Origin: Novosphingobium sp. G106
GTDB lineage: Bacteria; Pseudomonadota; Alphaproteobacteria; Sphingomonadales; Sphingomonadaceae
Direction: 5' to 3'
Assembly (NCBI RefSeq): GCF_019075875.1
Contig: NZ_JAHOOZ010000001.1
Span: forward strand, 1,550,001-1,614,000
DNA length: 64,000 nucleotides
Shown here: piece after piece, positions 7,093 to 14,827 of the stretch
How the letters are laid out: the number at the start of each line of letters is the position of its first letter
How positions within the stretch are numbered: the stretch's first letter is position 1
Position numbers and translations under genes: made by a program
Notes under the pieces: model-generated
Databases searched by the model: none
Seen by the model: only the letters and a program-made list of their open reading frames with translations
Told to the model about the DNA's origin: nothing

Positions 7093-8808
7093 TTAAGCGC
7101 GCTGGTTGCCGGATCGCTCGGCGATGTCGTTCGCGGCGATGTAGGCGAAGGTCATGGCCGGGCCGATCGTCGCGCCGGCGCCCGGATAGACGTCGCCGAA
7201 CGGCGTGCCTGCCTGGTTGCCCGCGGCATAGAGCCCGGCGATCGGATTACCCTGGCCGTCGAGCACCCGCGAACGATCGTCGCAGCGCAGCCCGCCCTTG
7301 GTGCCGAGATCGCCGGCATTGATCGGCACGGCGTAGTAGGGCGCGGTGTCGATCGGGCCGAGGTTCGGGTTCGGCGTCACCGTCGGGTCGCCGAAGAACT
7401 GGTCGTAGATGTTCATGCCCTTGCCGAACTCGGGATCGACGCCGGTCTTCGAATATTCGTTGTTCTTGGCCACAGTGTCCTTGAGCGCCTCGACCGGCAC
7501 CTTGATCTTCTTCGCTAGTTCCTCGATCGTGTTGGCGCGGAAGATGTAGTGGTCCCACCAGTCCTCGGGCACCTTCTTCTCGGGCGTGTGCACGGTGGGC
7601 ATCAGGCCGCCCGAGCTGAACTTCTTGCGGAACTTGGCGTCGAACACGTGCCAGCACGGCAGGTTGGCGCCGGTCTTGGCGTGATCGCGGATCATGCCCT
7701 GGCCGAACTGGTCGTAGCCGCAGGCTTCGTCGACGAAGCGCACGCCGTTGCGGTTGACGCAGACGCTCCACGGCCGGCCGACGTCGAAAGCCGCCTGGTG
7801 AATCTCGTGGAAGTTCGACGCGCCCTTCATCGGCAGGACCATGGTCGGGATGAACCAGGGTTCCTCGGTGTGCTCGGTCGAAGCGCCGATCTTCTCGGCA
7901 GCGATCAGCGCCTCGCCGCGGTTGCCGTCCTCGGGCGAGGACGAATGGCGGGTCAGGCTGGGGAACGGGAAGAAACGATCGCGCAGTTCCTGGTTCCACT
8001 CGAAGCCGCCCGCGGCAAGCACGACGCCGTGGCGCGCGTTGACCGTGTACTTGCGGCCATAGTTGCTGACCTCGACGCCCGAGACCTTGCCGGCATCGTC
8101 GACCAGGACCTGCTCGAGCTTGGTCTCCATGCGCAGTTCGACGCCGCGGGCGAAGACCTGCTTGTAGACCGCGCCCATCAGCGCCGCGCCCTGGGTGAAG
8201 CGCTTGTCGCGGTGCGAGACGGCGCGGGTCGAGCGGTCCATCCAGTAGCGCGTGATCACCTTGGCGGCGACGCCGCGCCAGCCCTTGTTCTGCATCATCA
8301 GCGAGAAGGTCTCGGTCAGATCCATCGCGTAGCGGCCGAACAGCTTGAAGCGATTGTACTGCTCGCGCATCAGCGCATAGCGGTTGTCACCTAGCTCGCG
8401 CCCGTCGAACGTCGGCGCGATCACCGAACGGTCCGAACGCGCGCCGGGCTTCAGCGGCTCGTAGTCGGGCCAGGCGGCGGCCAGGATCGTTACGCCCGTG
8501 CCGGTAAGGTACTTCAGCATCTGCGGCGCCTGGTCGACGAAGGCTTCGAGCCGCTGGCGGTTGACCGGCTTGGTGATCACGCTGTCGAGGTATTCGAGCG
8601 TCTGCGCGCGGCTATCGCCCTTGTCACCGTCGAGCTGATGGTTCGGGATCCACATGACGCCGCCCGAGGTCGCCGAAGTGCCCCCGAACTTCTGCGCTTT
8701 CTCGATGATTAGGACCTTGAGGCCCTGGTCGGCCGCGCGCAGCGCCGCCATGGCCCCGGCAGCGCCCGACCCTACGACGACGACATCAAAAGTCTCGGTT
8801 TCCTGCAC
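7093..8808 (-). CDS. FAD-dependent 3-ketosteroid-1-dehydrogenase-like flavoprotein
   Basis: 571 aa. An N-terminal Rossmann FAD site (VVVGSGAAGAMAA, residues about 9-21) is followed by EKAQKFGGTSATSGGVMW. The C-terminus has the strongly conserved family block APYYAVPI ... GDLGTKGGLRCD ... GLYAAGNQAG ... YPGAGATIGPAMTFAY. This pattern is that of 3-ketosteroid delta-1-dehydrogenases and related fumarate-reductase-fold enzymes. The start is a GTG at 8808 with GGGAG 7 nt upstream; the open frame extends further 5' but without homology. First gene of a two-gene unit with the SDR, and divergent from a Rieske ferredoxin/acyl-CoA dehydrogenase set. It likely introduces a ring double bond; whether the substrate is a steroid is an inference. 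Confidence 0.85.
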   Translation of the reverse strand: MQETETFDVVVVGSGAAGAMAALRAADQGLKVLIIEKAQKFGGTSATSGGVMWIPNHQLDGDKGDSRAQTLEYLDSVITKPVNRQRLEAFVDQAPQMLKYLTGTGVTILAAAWPDYEPLKPGARSDRSVIAPTFDGRELGDNRYALMREQYNRFKLFGRYAMDLTETFSLMMQNKGWRGVAAKVITRYWMDRSTRAVSHRDKRFTQGAALMGAVYKQVFARGVELRMETKLEQVLVDDAGKVSGVEVSNYGRKYTVNARHGVVLAAGGFEWNQELRDRFFPFPSLTRHSSSPEDGNRGEALIAAEKIGASTEHTEEPWFIPTMVLPMKGASNFHEIHQAAFDVGRPWSVCVNRNGVRFVDEACGYDQFGQGMIRDHAKTGANLPCWHVFDAKFRKKFSSGGLMPTVHTPEKKVPEDWWDHYIFRANTIEELAKKIKVPVEALKDTVAKNNEYSKTGVDPEFGKGMNIYDQFFGDPTVTPNPNLGPIDTAPYYAVPINAGDLGTKGGLRCDDRSRVLDGQGNPIAGLYAAGNQAGTPFGDVYPGAGATIGPAMTFAYIAANDIAERSGNQRA

Positions 8809-9006
8809 TCGTTCACTCCCCCGGCGCTCGGCATCCAGGCTCTCGCCAAAGGTCTGCCAATATCGGCGGAAGGTGTGCCCGAGAAATGACCGGCAGGGTA
8901 GAGCCAATTGCTTCCGCGCGCGTTTGGCGGCAAGGGCGGATTGAACCGCGGCCGAGACCCTTTCAAGGCGCGCCGCTATTCGGACGTGAAAGAGAGATTT
9001 AGGGCA

Positions 9007-9321
9007 ATGAGCGAAAAGACCTTCGTCGCGGTGGCCAAGCTGGCCGACCTGCCGGCCGGGACCAAGATCGTGGCCGATGCGGACGGCACCGAGATCGTCC
9101 TGTGCAACACGCGCGACACGATCTTCGCCGTGCAGAACCTGTGCAGCCATGCGCACGAGAAGCTCGACTGCGGCAAGATGAAGAACGGCTGGATTTCCTG
9201 CCCAGTCCACGGCGCGCGCTTCGACCTGGAGACCGGCGAGCCGATGAACCCGCCCGCGACGATGGCGATCAAGACCTACCCGGTGCGCGTCACGGGCGAC
9301 ACGATCGAAGTCGCTGTTTGA
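9007..9321 (+). CDS. Rieske [2Fe-2S] ferredoxin
   Basis: 104 aa, one Rieske domain. The cluster ligands are visible: CSH, then 16 residues, then CPVH, the usual CxH-x15-17-CxxH spacing. The start MSEKTF is chosen because AGGG/GAGAG lies just upstream. Such small soluble ferredoxins pass electrons to ring-hydroxylating oxygenases. No oxygenase alpha subunit or ferredoxin reductase is adjacent, so its partner must be elsewhere; the P450 at 54880 is possible but unproven. It is followed after 31 bp by an acyl-CoA dehydrogenase pair on the same strand. Confidence 0.92.
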   Translation: MSEKTFVAVAKLADLPAGTKIVADADGTEIVLCNTRDTIFAVQNLCSHAHEKLDCGKMKNGWISCPVHGARFDLETGEPMNPPATMAIKTYPVRVTGDTIEVAV

Positions 9322-9352
9322 CGCGACGAAAACTGCATTGCATGAGGCCGGA

Positions 9353-10555
9353 ATGAGCGAGGATACCCACCTGGAAGCGCTGCGCGGCGAAGTCCGCGCC
9401 TGGCTCGACGCGAACGCCCCCAAGACCTGGCGCGAAGACTATAAGGCGATGAACCACGCCGAGTTCGCCGATGCCCAGCGCACCTGGTTCCGGACCTTGG
9501 TCGAGGGCGGCTACGCCGCGCCGCACTGGCCAGCCGGCCTCGCGCTCGGCAGCGGCCGCAGCCTCGCCGAGCAGAAGGTGATCTACGAGGAGATGGCCCG
9601 CGCCGACACGCCGCGGCTGCTGCTATCCTTCGTCTCGACCTATCACGCCGCCTCGACTTTCCTCGAATGCGGCACCGAGGAGCAGAAGGCCCGCTACCTG
9701 CCCGCCATCCTGCAGGGCGAAACCTGGTGCCAGGGCTTCTCCGAGCCCAACGCCGGCTCGGACCTCGCCTCGCTCAAGTGCAAGGCTGAGCGGCAGACGC
9801 GCGATGGCCGCGAGGTCTATGTCGTCAACGGCCAGAAGGTCTGGTCGACGATGGCGCAATATGCCGACAAGTGCCTGCTGCTCGTGCGCACCAGCAGCGA
9901 GGGCGTAAAGCAGGCCGGCATCACCTTCCTGCTGATGGACATGAAAGCCAAGGGCGTCACCGTCCGTCCGATCGAGCAGATCCAGGGCGACGAGGAATTC
10001 TGCGAGATGTTCCTCGACGAGGTCGAGATCCCCGTGACCGACCGCGTCGGCGCGGAGAACGCCGGCTGGGCCGTCAGCCAGGCGACGCTCTCGTCCGAGC
10101 GCGGTTTGACCCTGATGGAGCTGACCTACAAGATGCGCGGCGCCCTCGCCCGCATCGCGGAGCTGATCCGCAAGAACGGACTCGAGGAAGATCGCGGCGT
10201 GCTGCGCGACTACGGCCAGCTCGTCACGCGCTGCGACGAGGCCTGCGCCATCGCCGACCAGTTCCTGCAGAACCGCATCGACGGGATCGAGCGCGTCGGC
10301 GACGCCTCGGTGGTCAAGAACACCTACAGCCGCGTGCTGCGCGAATATTCGCTGCTCGGCACCCGCCTCGGTGGGATCGACGAACAGTACCGCGCACCGA
10401 TCGTCTATGGCGACCTCACCACCGGCAACTGGATGGCCGATTTCATGAATAGCTACGCCTGGACCATCGCCGGCGGCAGCGAGGAAGTGCAGCGCAACAT
10501 CCTGTCCGAGCGCATGCTCGAAATGCCGCGCGAACCGAAGAACTGGGTGCTCTGA
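9353..10555 (+). CDS. Acyl-CoA dehydrogenase, large-type subunit
   Basis: 400 aa from the ATG at 9353, which has GAGG about 7 nt upstream; an ATG 15 nt earlier lacks one. It has the middle-domain motif WCQGFSEPNAGSDLASLKCKAE and the C-terminal segment SGNW-like TTGNWMADF ... GGSEEVQRNILSERMLEMPREP, close in layout to the large subunit at 1321-2466. The next gene starts one base after the stop and encodes a shorter dehydrogenase, repeating the large/small pattern. It probably forms a heteromeric FAD enzyme desaturating a bulky acyl-CoA. Confidence 0.9.
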   Translation: MSEDTHLEALRGEVRAWLDANAPKTWREDYKAMNHAEFADAQRTWFRTLVEGGYAAPHWPAGLALGSGRSLAEQKVIYEEMARADTPRLLLSFVSTYHAASTFLECGTEEQKARYLPAILQGETWCQGFSEPNAGSDLASLKCKAERQTRDGREVYVVNGQKVWSTMAQYADKCLLLVRTSSEGVKQAGITFLLMDMKAKGVTVRPIEQIQGDEEFCEMFLDEVEIPVTDRVGAENAGWAVSQATLSSERGLTLMELTYKMRGALARIAELIRKNGLEEDRGVLRDYGQLVTRCDEACAIADQFLQNRIDGIERVGDASVVKNTYSRVLREYSLLGTRLGGIDEQYRAPIVYGDLTTGNWMADFMNSYAWTIAGGSEEVQRNILSERMLEMPREPKNWVL

Positions 10556-10556
10556 C

Positions 10557-11582
10557 ATGATCGAACGCGCCGAACTCCACGACGCCGCGCAGAAGGCGTT
10601 CCCCGCCGACCAGCTGCGGCCCGACCGCAAGGCCAGCTGGGACCTGATCGCCGAAATGGGATGGCTGCTGCTGCCGCTGCCCGAGGACGCCGGCGGTCTC
10701 GGCCTCGGCCGCGATGCCGCGGCGGCGATTCATTTCGAGCTGGGCAAGGTGCTGTCGACCGCGCCGCTGCTCACCGCGCTGCTCACCGTGCAGGCTTTGG
10801 CTGCAGCCGATGATCTTCCTGATCAGGCCGGCTGGATCGAGCGGCTGACTGCGGGTGAACTCGTCACCGTAAACCTGCTGCCGGCAGACTTGGAGCTGAC
10901 CGATTCCGGATCGATCCGGCTGAGCGGCACTCTCCCCTGCACGCTCGACGCCGATCTGGCGAGCCACACGCTGGTCGTCACCGGGGACCTAGCCGTGCTC
11001 GTGCCGTTGGATGGCGAAGGCGTGGCGCTAGCCGAGCGCCGCCTCTGGGACGAGAGCCGCCGGCTGTTCGACGTGACGCTGACCAATCACACGGTCGCCC
11101 CGGAGCTGGTCGTCGCGCGCGGCGCGAAGGTTCAGACGCTCGTGGCCCATCTCGAGAGCAACCTGCAGCTCGCGCTGGCCGCCGATAGCCTGGGCGGTGC
11201 CACGGCCGCGCTCGACATGACGGTCGAGTACCTCAAGACACGCAAGCAGTTCGACCGGCCGCTCGCCATGTTCCAGTCGCTCAAGCACCGCTGTGCCGAT
11301 CTCAAGGTCCAGGTCTCCGCGGCCGAGGCGCTGCTGTGGAAGCGCGCGGCGGACGAGAATGCAAGTTCCGTCGATTTCGGTGCGCTGAAAGCCCGTGCGA
11401 GCGATGTCTATCGCATCGTCGCCGAGGAGGCGATCCAGCTCCACGGCGGCATCGGCCTGACCGAGGAGCACCCGATCAACCTGTTCATGAAGCGGGCGAT
11501 GCTCAACCTTCAGCTCGGCGGCAGTCTCGACACCTGGCGCGAACTCGCCGGACGGCAGGCGCTGGAGCAGTACGCGGCCTAG
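10557..11582 (+). CDS. Acyl-CoA dehydrogenase, small-type subunit
   Basis: 341 aa. It starts one base after the stop of the larger dehydrogenase, so it is translationally coupled. The N-terminus is reduced. A central ALAADSLGGATAALDMTVEYL leads to the FAD-domain motif RKQFDRPLAMFQSLKHRCADLKV near residue 235, and LHGGIGLTEEHPINLF lies near the end. Same architecture as 401-1321. In characterised steroid-degrading bacteria such short subunits complete the FAD site of the partner. Functional pairing with the gene upstream is inferred from adjacency. Confidence 0.88.
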   Translation: MIERAELHDAAQKAFPADQLRPDRKASWDLIAEMGWLLLPLPEDAGGLGLGRDAAAAIHFELGKVLSTAPLLTALLTVQALAAADDLPDQAGWIERLTAGELVTVNLLPADLELTDSGSIRLSGTLPCTLDADLASHTLVVTGDLAVLVPLDGEGVALAERRLWDESRRLFDVTLTNHTVAPELVVARGAKVQTLVAHLESNLQLALAADSLGGATAALDMTVEYLKTRKQFDRPLAMFQSLKHRCADLKVQVSAAEALLWKRAADENASSVDFGALKARASDVYRIVAEEAIQLHGGIGLTEEHPINLFMKRAMLNLQLGGSLDTWRELAGRQALEQYAA

Positions 11583-11585
11583 GTC

Positions 11586-12212
11586 TTACCACCCGTTCCA
11601 ATGCGTGATGCGGCTGACCGGCGGCCGCTGCGCGGGCTTGAAATCGGTGCCCTTGGTATAGCCGATCGGCAGCAGGCCGACCTGTAGGACGGTGTCGGGA
11701 ATGCCGAGCAGCTTGGCCGCCTCCTTCTCGTGCAGCAGGTGCAGCGTCGTCAGCGCCGAGCCCAGCCCGCGGGCACGGAGCGCGAGCTGGAAGCTCCAGA
11801 CCGCCGGATAGATCGAACCGTACATGCTCCCGAGCATCAGCATCGGCGCGCCTTCGGGCGGACGGCCTTCGACGCAGGGAATGAGCATGGCGGGCACCTT
11901 TTCGAGGTTTTCGGCCAGCCACATCGCCGAATCGCGCACCCGCGCCGCCTGATCCGTGGCTGTGGCAAGCCCCGCGTTAAGATAGGGCAGCGCACCCTTG
12001 CGGTAGATGTCGGCCAGCGCCGCCCGCTTGTCGGGATCATCGACCACGAGCCAGCGCCAGGTCTGGCTGTTGCTCGCCGTCGGCGCCTGGACCGCGAGTT
12101 CGAGGCATTCGGCGATGACTTCGCGCGGCACCGGCCGGTCGAGATCGAGCCGCTTGCGCACCGCCCGCGTCGTCGAGAGCAGGGCATCGGTCATGGCAAG
12201 ATCGAACTGCAT
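11586..12212 (-). CDS. Nitroreductase-family flavoprotein
   Basis: 208 aa, FMN-dependent nitroreductase fold. The N-terminal STTRAVRKRLDLDRPV is the usual FMN-phosphate-binding arginine segment, followed by APTASNSQTWRWLVVDD. Near the C-terminus GLLPIGYTKGTDF and RPPVSRITHWNGW occupy the place of the common (R/K)xPL...W ending. The start at 12212 has AAAGGA upstream. It converges on the dehydrogenase pair with a 3-bp gap. These enzymes reduce nitro groups, quinones or enones with NAD(P)H; the substrate is unknown, and a role in reducing a ring enone would fit the context. Confidence 0.88.
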   Translation of the reverse strand: MQFDLAMTDALLSTTRAVRKRLDLDRPVPREVIAECLELAVQAPTASNSQTWRWLVVDDPDKRAALADIYRKGALPYLNAGLATATDQAARVRDSAMWLAENLEKVPAMLIPCVEGRPPEGAPMLMLGSMYGSIYPAVWSFQLALRARGLGSALTTLHLLHEKEAAKLLGIPDTVLQVGLLPIGYTKGTDFKPAQRPPVSRITHWNGW

Positions 12213-12249
12213 GGCAGGTCCTTTCAGACGGGCGGTTCAGGCGGCCAAC

Positions 12250-13044
12250 TCAGGCAGCGGGCCGCCGCTTGGTGTTGCGATAGTCGGTCGGCGCCATGCC
12301 GACGGCCTCGCGGAAGGTTTTGGCGAAGGCGGCCTGGTTTTCATAGCCCACTTCGGCAGCGATGGCGCCAACCGTGCGGTCCGTGCCGTCGAGCATTGCG
12401 ATCGCCGCGTGGATGCGCAGGCGGCGACGGTAGGCTTCCCAGCTCATCCCGGCTTCGGCGAGGAACCGCCGGCGCAGCGAGCGCTCGGACAGGCCGGATT
12501 CGCGGCAGACCTCGGCCAAAGTGATCGTCGCCAAGGCATCCCGGGTCACCGCCATCGCGCGCTCGACGCGCGGGTCCTCGCCGGTGGGCAGGACGAGCTC
12601 GACCTCGTCGGCGAGCCAGTCGGGACAGAGGCTCGCCATGCAGGCGAAATAAGCGCGACGCGCGGCATCCTCGCCGCTGCCCAGCGGCCAGCGCCGGGCA
12701 TGGGCCATCATCTCGCGCAGCAGCGCCGGCGCCCGGATCACCCGCAGGCGAGCCCCGGCCACGGGCGGGGGCACTAGCTCTGCCGAGAGGAACACCGAGC
12801 CGGAGGCAACTTTCTGGATGCGCGTGCGATGTACGGTGCCGGCAGGTATCCAGGCGGCGAACTGGTGCGGGATGCGATAGCGCCCCTCGGCCCCCTCGAC
12901 GTCGACCGAGCCGGCGGTCGCGTGGAGCAACTGGTGCATGTCGTGGAAATGCCAGGGCGTATCGACATCCCAGCCGTCGCTGTCATGCGCACCGCCGAGC
13001 ACCGGCACCGCCTGGTCGCGCATGGGGACGAGCCCGATGTTCAT
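12250..13044 (-). CDS. AraC-family transcriptional regulator (cupin sensor)
   Basis: 264 aa from the ATG at 13044 (AAGGA upstream; an in-frame TTG at 13068 is weaker). The N-terminal half has a cupin-like sensor (DTPWHFHDMHQLLHATAG). The C-terminal third has two helix-turn-helix units typical of AraC (ITLAEVCRESGLSERSLRRRFLAEAG and VGAIAAEVGYENQAAFAKTFREAVG). It lies downstream of the nitroreductase gene's start region, on the same strand order regulator then nitroreductase, and diverges from the methyltransferase at 13147 with about 100 bp between. It may control one or both. Confidence 0.9.
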   Translation of the reverse strand: MNIGLVPMRDQAVPVLGGAHDSDGWDVDTPWHFHDMHQLLHATAGSVDVEGAEGRYRIPHQFAAWIPAGTVHRTRIQKVASGSVFLSAELVPPPVAGARLRVIRAPALLREMMAHARRWPLGSGEDAARRAYFACMASLCPDWLADEVELVLPTGEDPRVERAMAVTRDALATITLAEVCRESGLSERSLRRRFLAEAGMSWEAYRRRLRIHAAIAMLDGTDRTVGAIAAEVGYENQAAFAKTFREAVGMAPTDYRNTKRRPAA

Positions 13045-13146
13045 CGCCGGAAATCCTTGGCCGCTCAAGCGTCAAGTCTGGCCGATCGACGCGCGTTGGC
13101 CAAGCGGGAATCGGCTATATCGTCCTGACCACAGCGGAGAGAAGCG

Positions 13147-13932
13147 ATGGCCCGGCAGACGCCCCACAACGCAAAGATCGTCGACCAGCACACACAGCAG
13201 GCGGAAGGCTATGCCAGGCTGACCCAGGGCATGATCGCCGGCGATCGCCGCGCCGCCCTGCGCGCCTTCATCGACCTGAAGCCCGACGACGAACTGCTCG
13301 ACGTCGCCTGCGGCCCCGGCTCGCTGGCGCTCGACCTTGCCCCTCACATTGCACGGGCGACGGGCTACGACATCACCCCGGCCATGCTCGACCAGGCGCG
13401 CGCCGCACAGGCAAGGCTCGACGTCGGGAATGTGAAATGGGTGCTGGGCGACGCGCTTGGTCTGCCCTTCCCCGACGATGCATTCAGCGTCGTCGGCTCG
13501 AGCGCAGCCTTCCACCACTTCGAGCACCCCGGTGATGTCCTGGCCGAGATGCGACGGGTCTGCCGGCCCGGCGGCCGTGTGGTCGTGCTCGACGTCACGC
13601 CCGAGCCCGACAAGACCGCGGCCTACGACCGGATGGAGCGCCTGCGCGATCCGTCGCACGGCCACGCCCACGCGATTGCCGAGTTCGAAGCGATGGGGCG
13701 CGAAGTGGGCCTCGGGCAAGCGCGGAGCGTGACCAGTTTCACCGGCCCCATGCCCTATGCCGCCGTGCTGGAAACGTCCTTTCCCGAGACCTGCACGCGC
13801 GATCAGCTTCTGGCGATGATGCGCGAGGACGCGGCAAGCGGCGAGGACCGCCTGGGCTTCCGCGCGCAGATACAGGACGGCGCGGTGATGGTGACCTATC
13901 CGATGTCGATGATCGTCTGGACCAAGGCCTGA
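13147..13932 (+). CDS. SAM-dependent methyltransferase (class I, UbiE-like)
   Basis: 261 aa. SAM-binding motif I LLDVACGPGSLALDLAP near residue 50, motif II GDALGLPFPDDAFSVVGSSAAFHHF near 105, and motif III RVCRPGGRVVVLDVTPEP near 140. This order is that of Methyltransf_11/UbiE enzymes acting on small molecules or quinones. GGAGAG lies before the ATG. Divergent from an AraC regulator; it ends 4 bp from the convergent SDR. The methyl acceptor is unknown. Confidence 0.9.
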   Translation: MARQTPHNAKIVDQHTQQAEGYARLTQGMIAGDRRAALRAFIDLKPDDELLDVACGPGSLALDLAPHIARATGYDITPAMLDQARAAQARLDVGNVKWVLGDALGLPFPDDAFSVVGSSAAFHHFEHPGDVLAEMRRVCRPGGRVVVLDVTPEPDKTAAYDRMERLRDPSHGHAHAIAEFEAMGREVGLGQARSVTSFTGPMPYAAVLETSFPETCTRDQLLAMMREDAASGEDRLGFRAQIQDGAVMVTYPMSMIVWTKA

Positions 13933-13936
13933 GGCC

Positions 13937-14701
13937 TCACTGGCGCATCGAATTGCCGCCGTCGACGCTGATCACCTGGCCTGTGACGAAGCTGCCCTCG
14001 TCGGACATCAGCAGCGCCCCCATCGCGGCGATGTCCTCGGGCTTGCCGAGCCGGCCGACGGGAATGCGCGCCGCCATGCCGGCGACGACATCGGGGTCCA
14101 TCACCGCCTCGAAGCGCGCATGCGTGACAACGCCCGGCGCGATCGCATTGGCGCGGATGCCTTGCGGGCTGAAACGGTTGGCCACATGGCGCACCAGGGC
14201 GTGAACCGAAAGCTTGCTCATCGCATAGGCGAGCCGCACGGTCTCGCCCATGAAAGCCGCACCCGAGGTGGTATAGACCAGCGAACCGCCGCCGCGCTTC
14301 AGCATCTCCGGGATCGCCGCACGCGTGCAGAGCACGAAGCCTCGGGCGTTGATGCGCATGACTTCGTCGAAGGCCTCCATCGGCAACCCCAGAATGTCCT
14401 CGCCGCTCTCGCCGTCCTTGAAGCTGGCATAGTTCGCGTGAAAGCCATCGAGCCCGCCGAAGCGGCTGACTGCCAGGGCCACCGCCGTTTTGATCGAGGC
14501 TTCGTCGCCGCCGTCGAGCGCCGTCGCCACCGCGGTTCCGCCGGCGGCGACGATCTCGCCGACCTGCGCCTCGGCCAGCGCGCGATCGATGTCGCCCAGA
14601 ACCACCGCGGCGCCTTCGGCGGCATAGCGTCGTGCCAACCCGCCGCCTATACCCCCGCCGCCCGCAACGACGATGATTTTGCCCTTCAGCCTGCCTTCCA
14701 T
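13937..14701 (-). CDS. SDR-family oxidoreductase
   Basis: 254 aa from MEGRLKGK at 14701, which has GGGGAG 7 nt upstream; earlier in-frame starts give a non-homologous leader. The cofactor loop is VVAGGGGIGGGLARRYAAEG, the catalytic Ser is in VYTTSGAA, and the active-site motif is YAMSK. It ends FVTGQVISVDGGNS. An unusual point is HANYASFK where the family normally has NNAG. NAD(P)-dependent alcohol/ketone conversion is the family role. Divergent from the SPINDLY-type gene and convergent with the methyltransferase. Confidence 0.9.
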   Translation of the reverse strand: MEGRLKGKIIVVAGGGGIGGGLARRYAAEGAAVVLGDIDRALAEAQVGEIVAAGGTAVATALDGGDEASIKTAVALAVSRFGGLDGFHANYASFKDGESGEDILGLPMEAFDEVMRINARGFVLCTRAAIPEMLKRGGGSLVYTTSGAAFMGETVRLAYAMSKLSVHALVRHVANRFSPQGIRANAIAPGVVTHARFEAVMDPDVVAGMAARIPVGRLGKPEDIAAMGALLMSDEGSFVTGQVISVDGGNSMRQ

Positions 14702-14827
14702 CGGATATCTCCCCAATTGAATCCCAACCAAGCCCATCCGTATGGTGGCGGCAATCAATAATTAACTACGTCGATTTACCGTTCTGCTGGGGGCCGAAAT
14801 CGCGTCCCGAAGGGACGAGACGGCACG

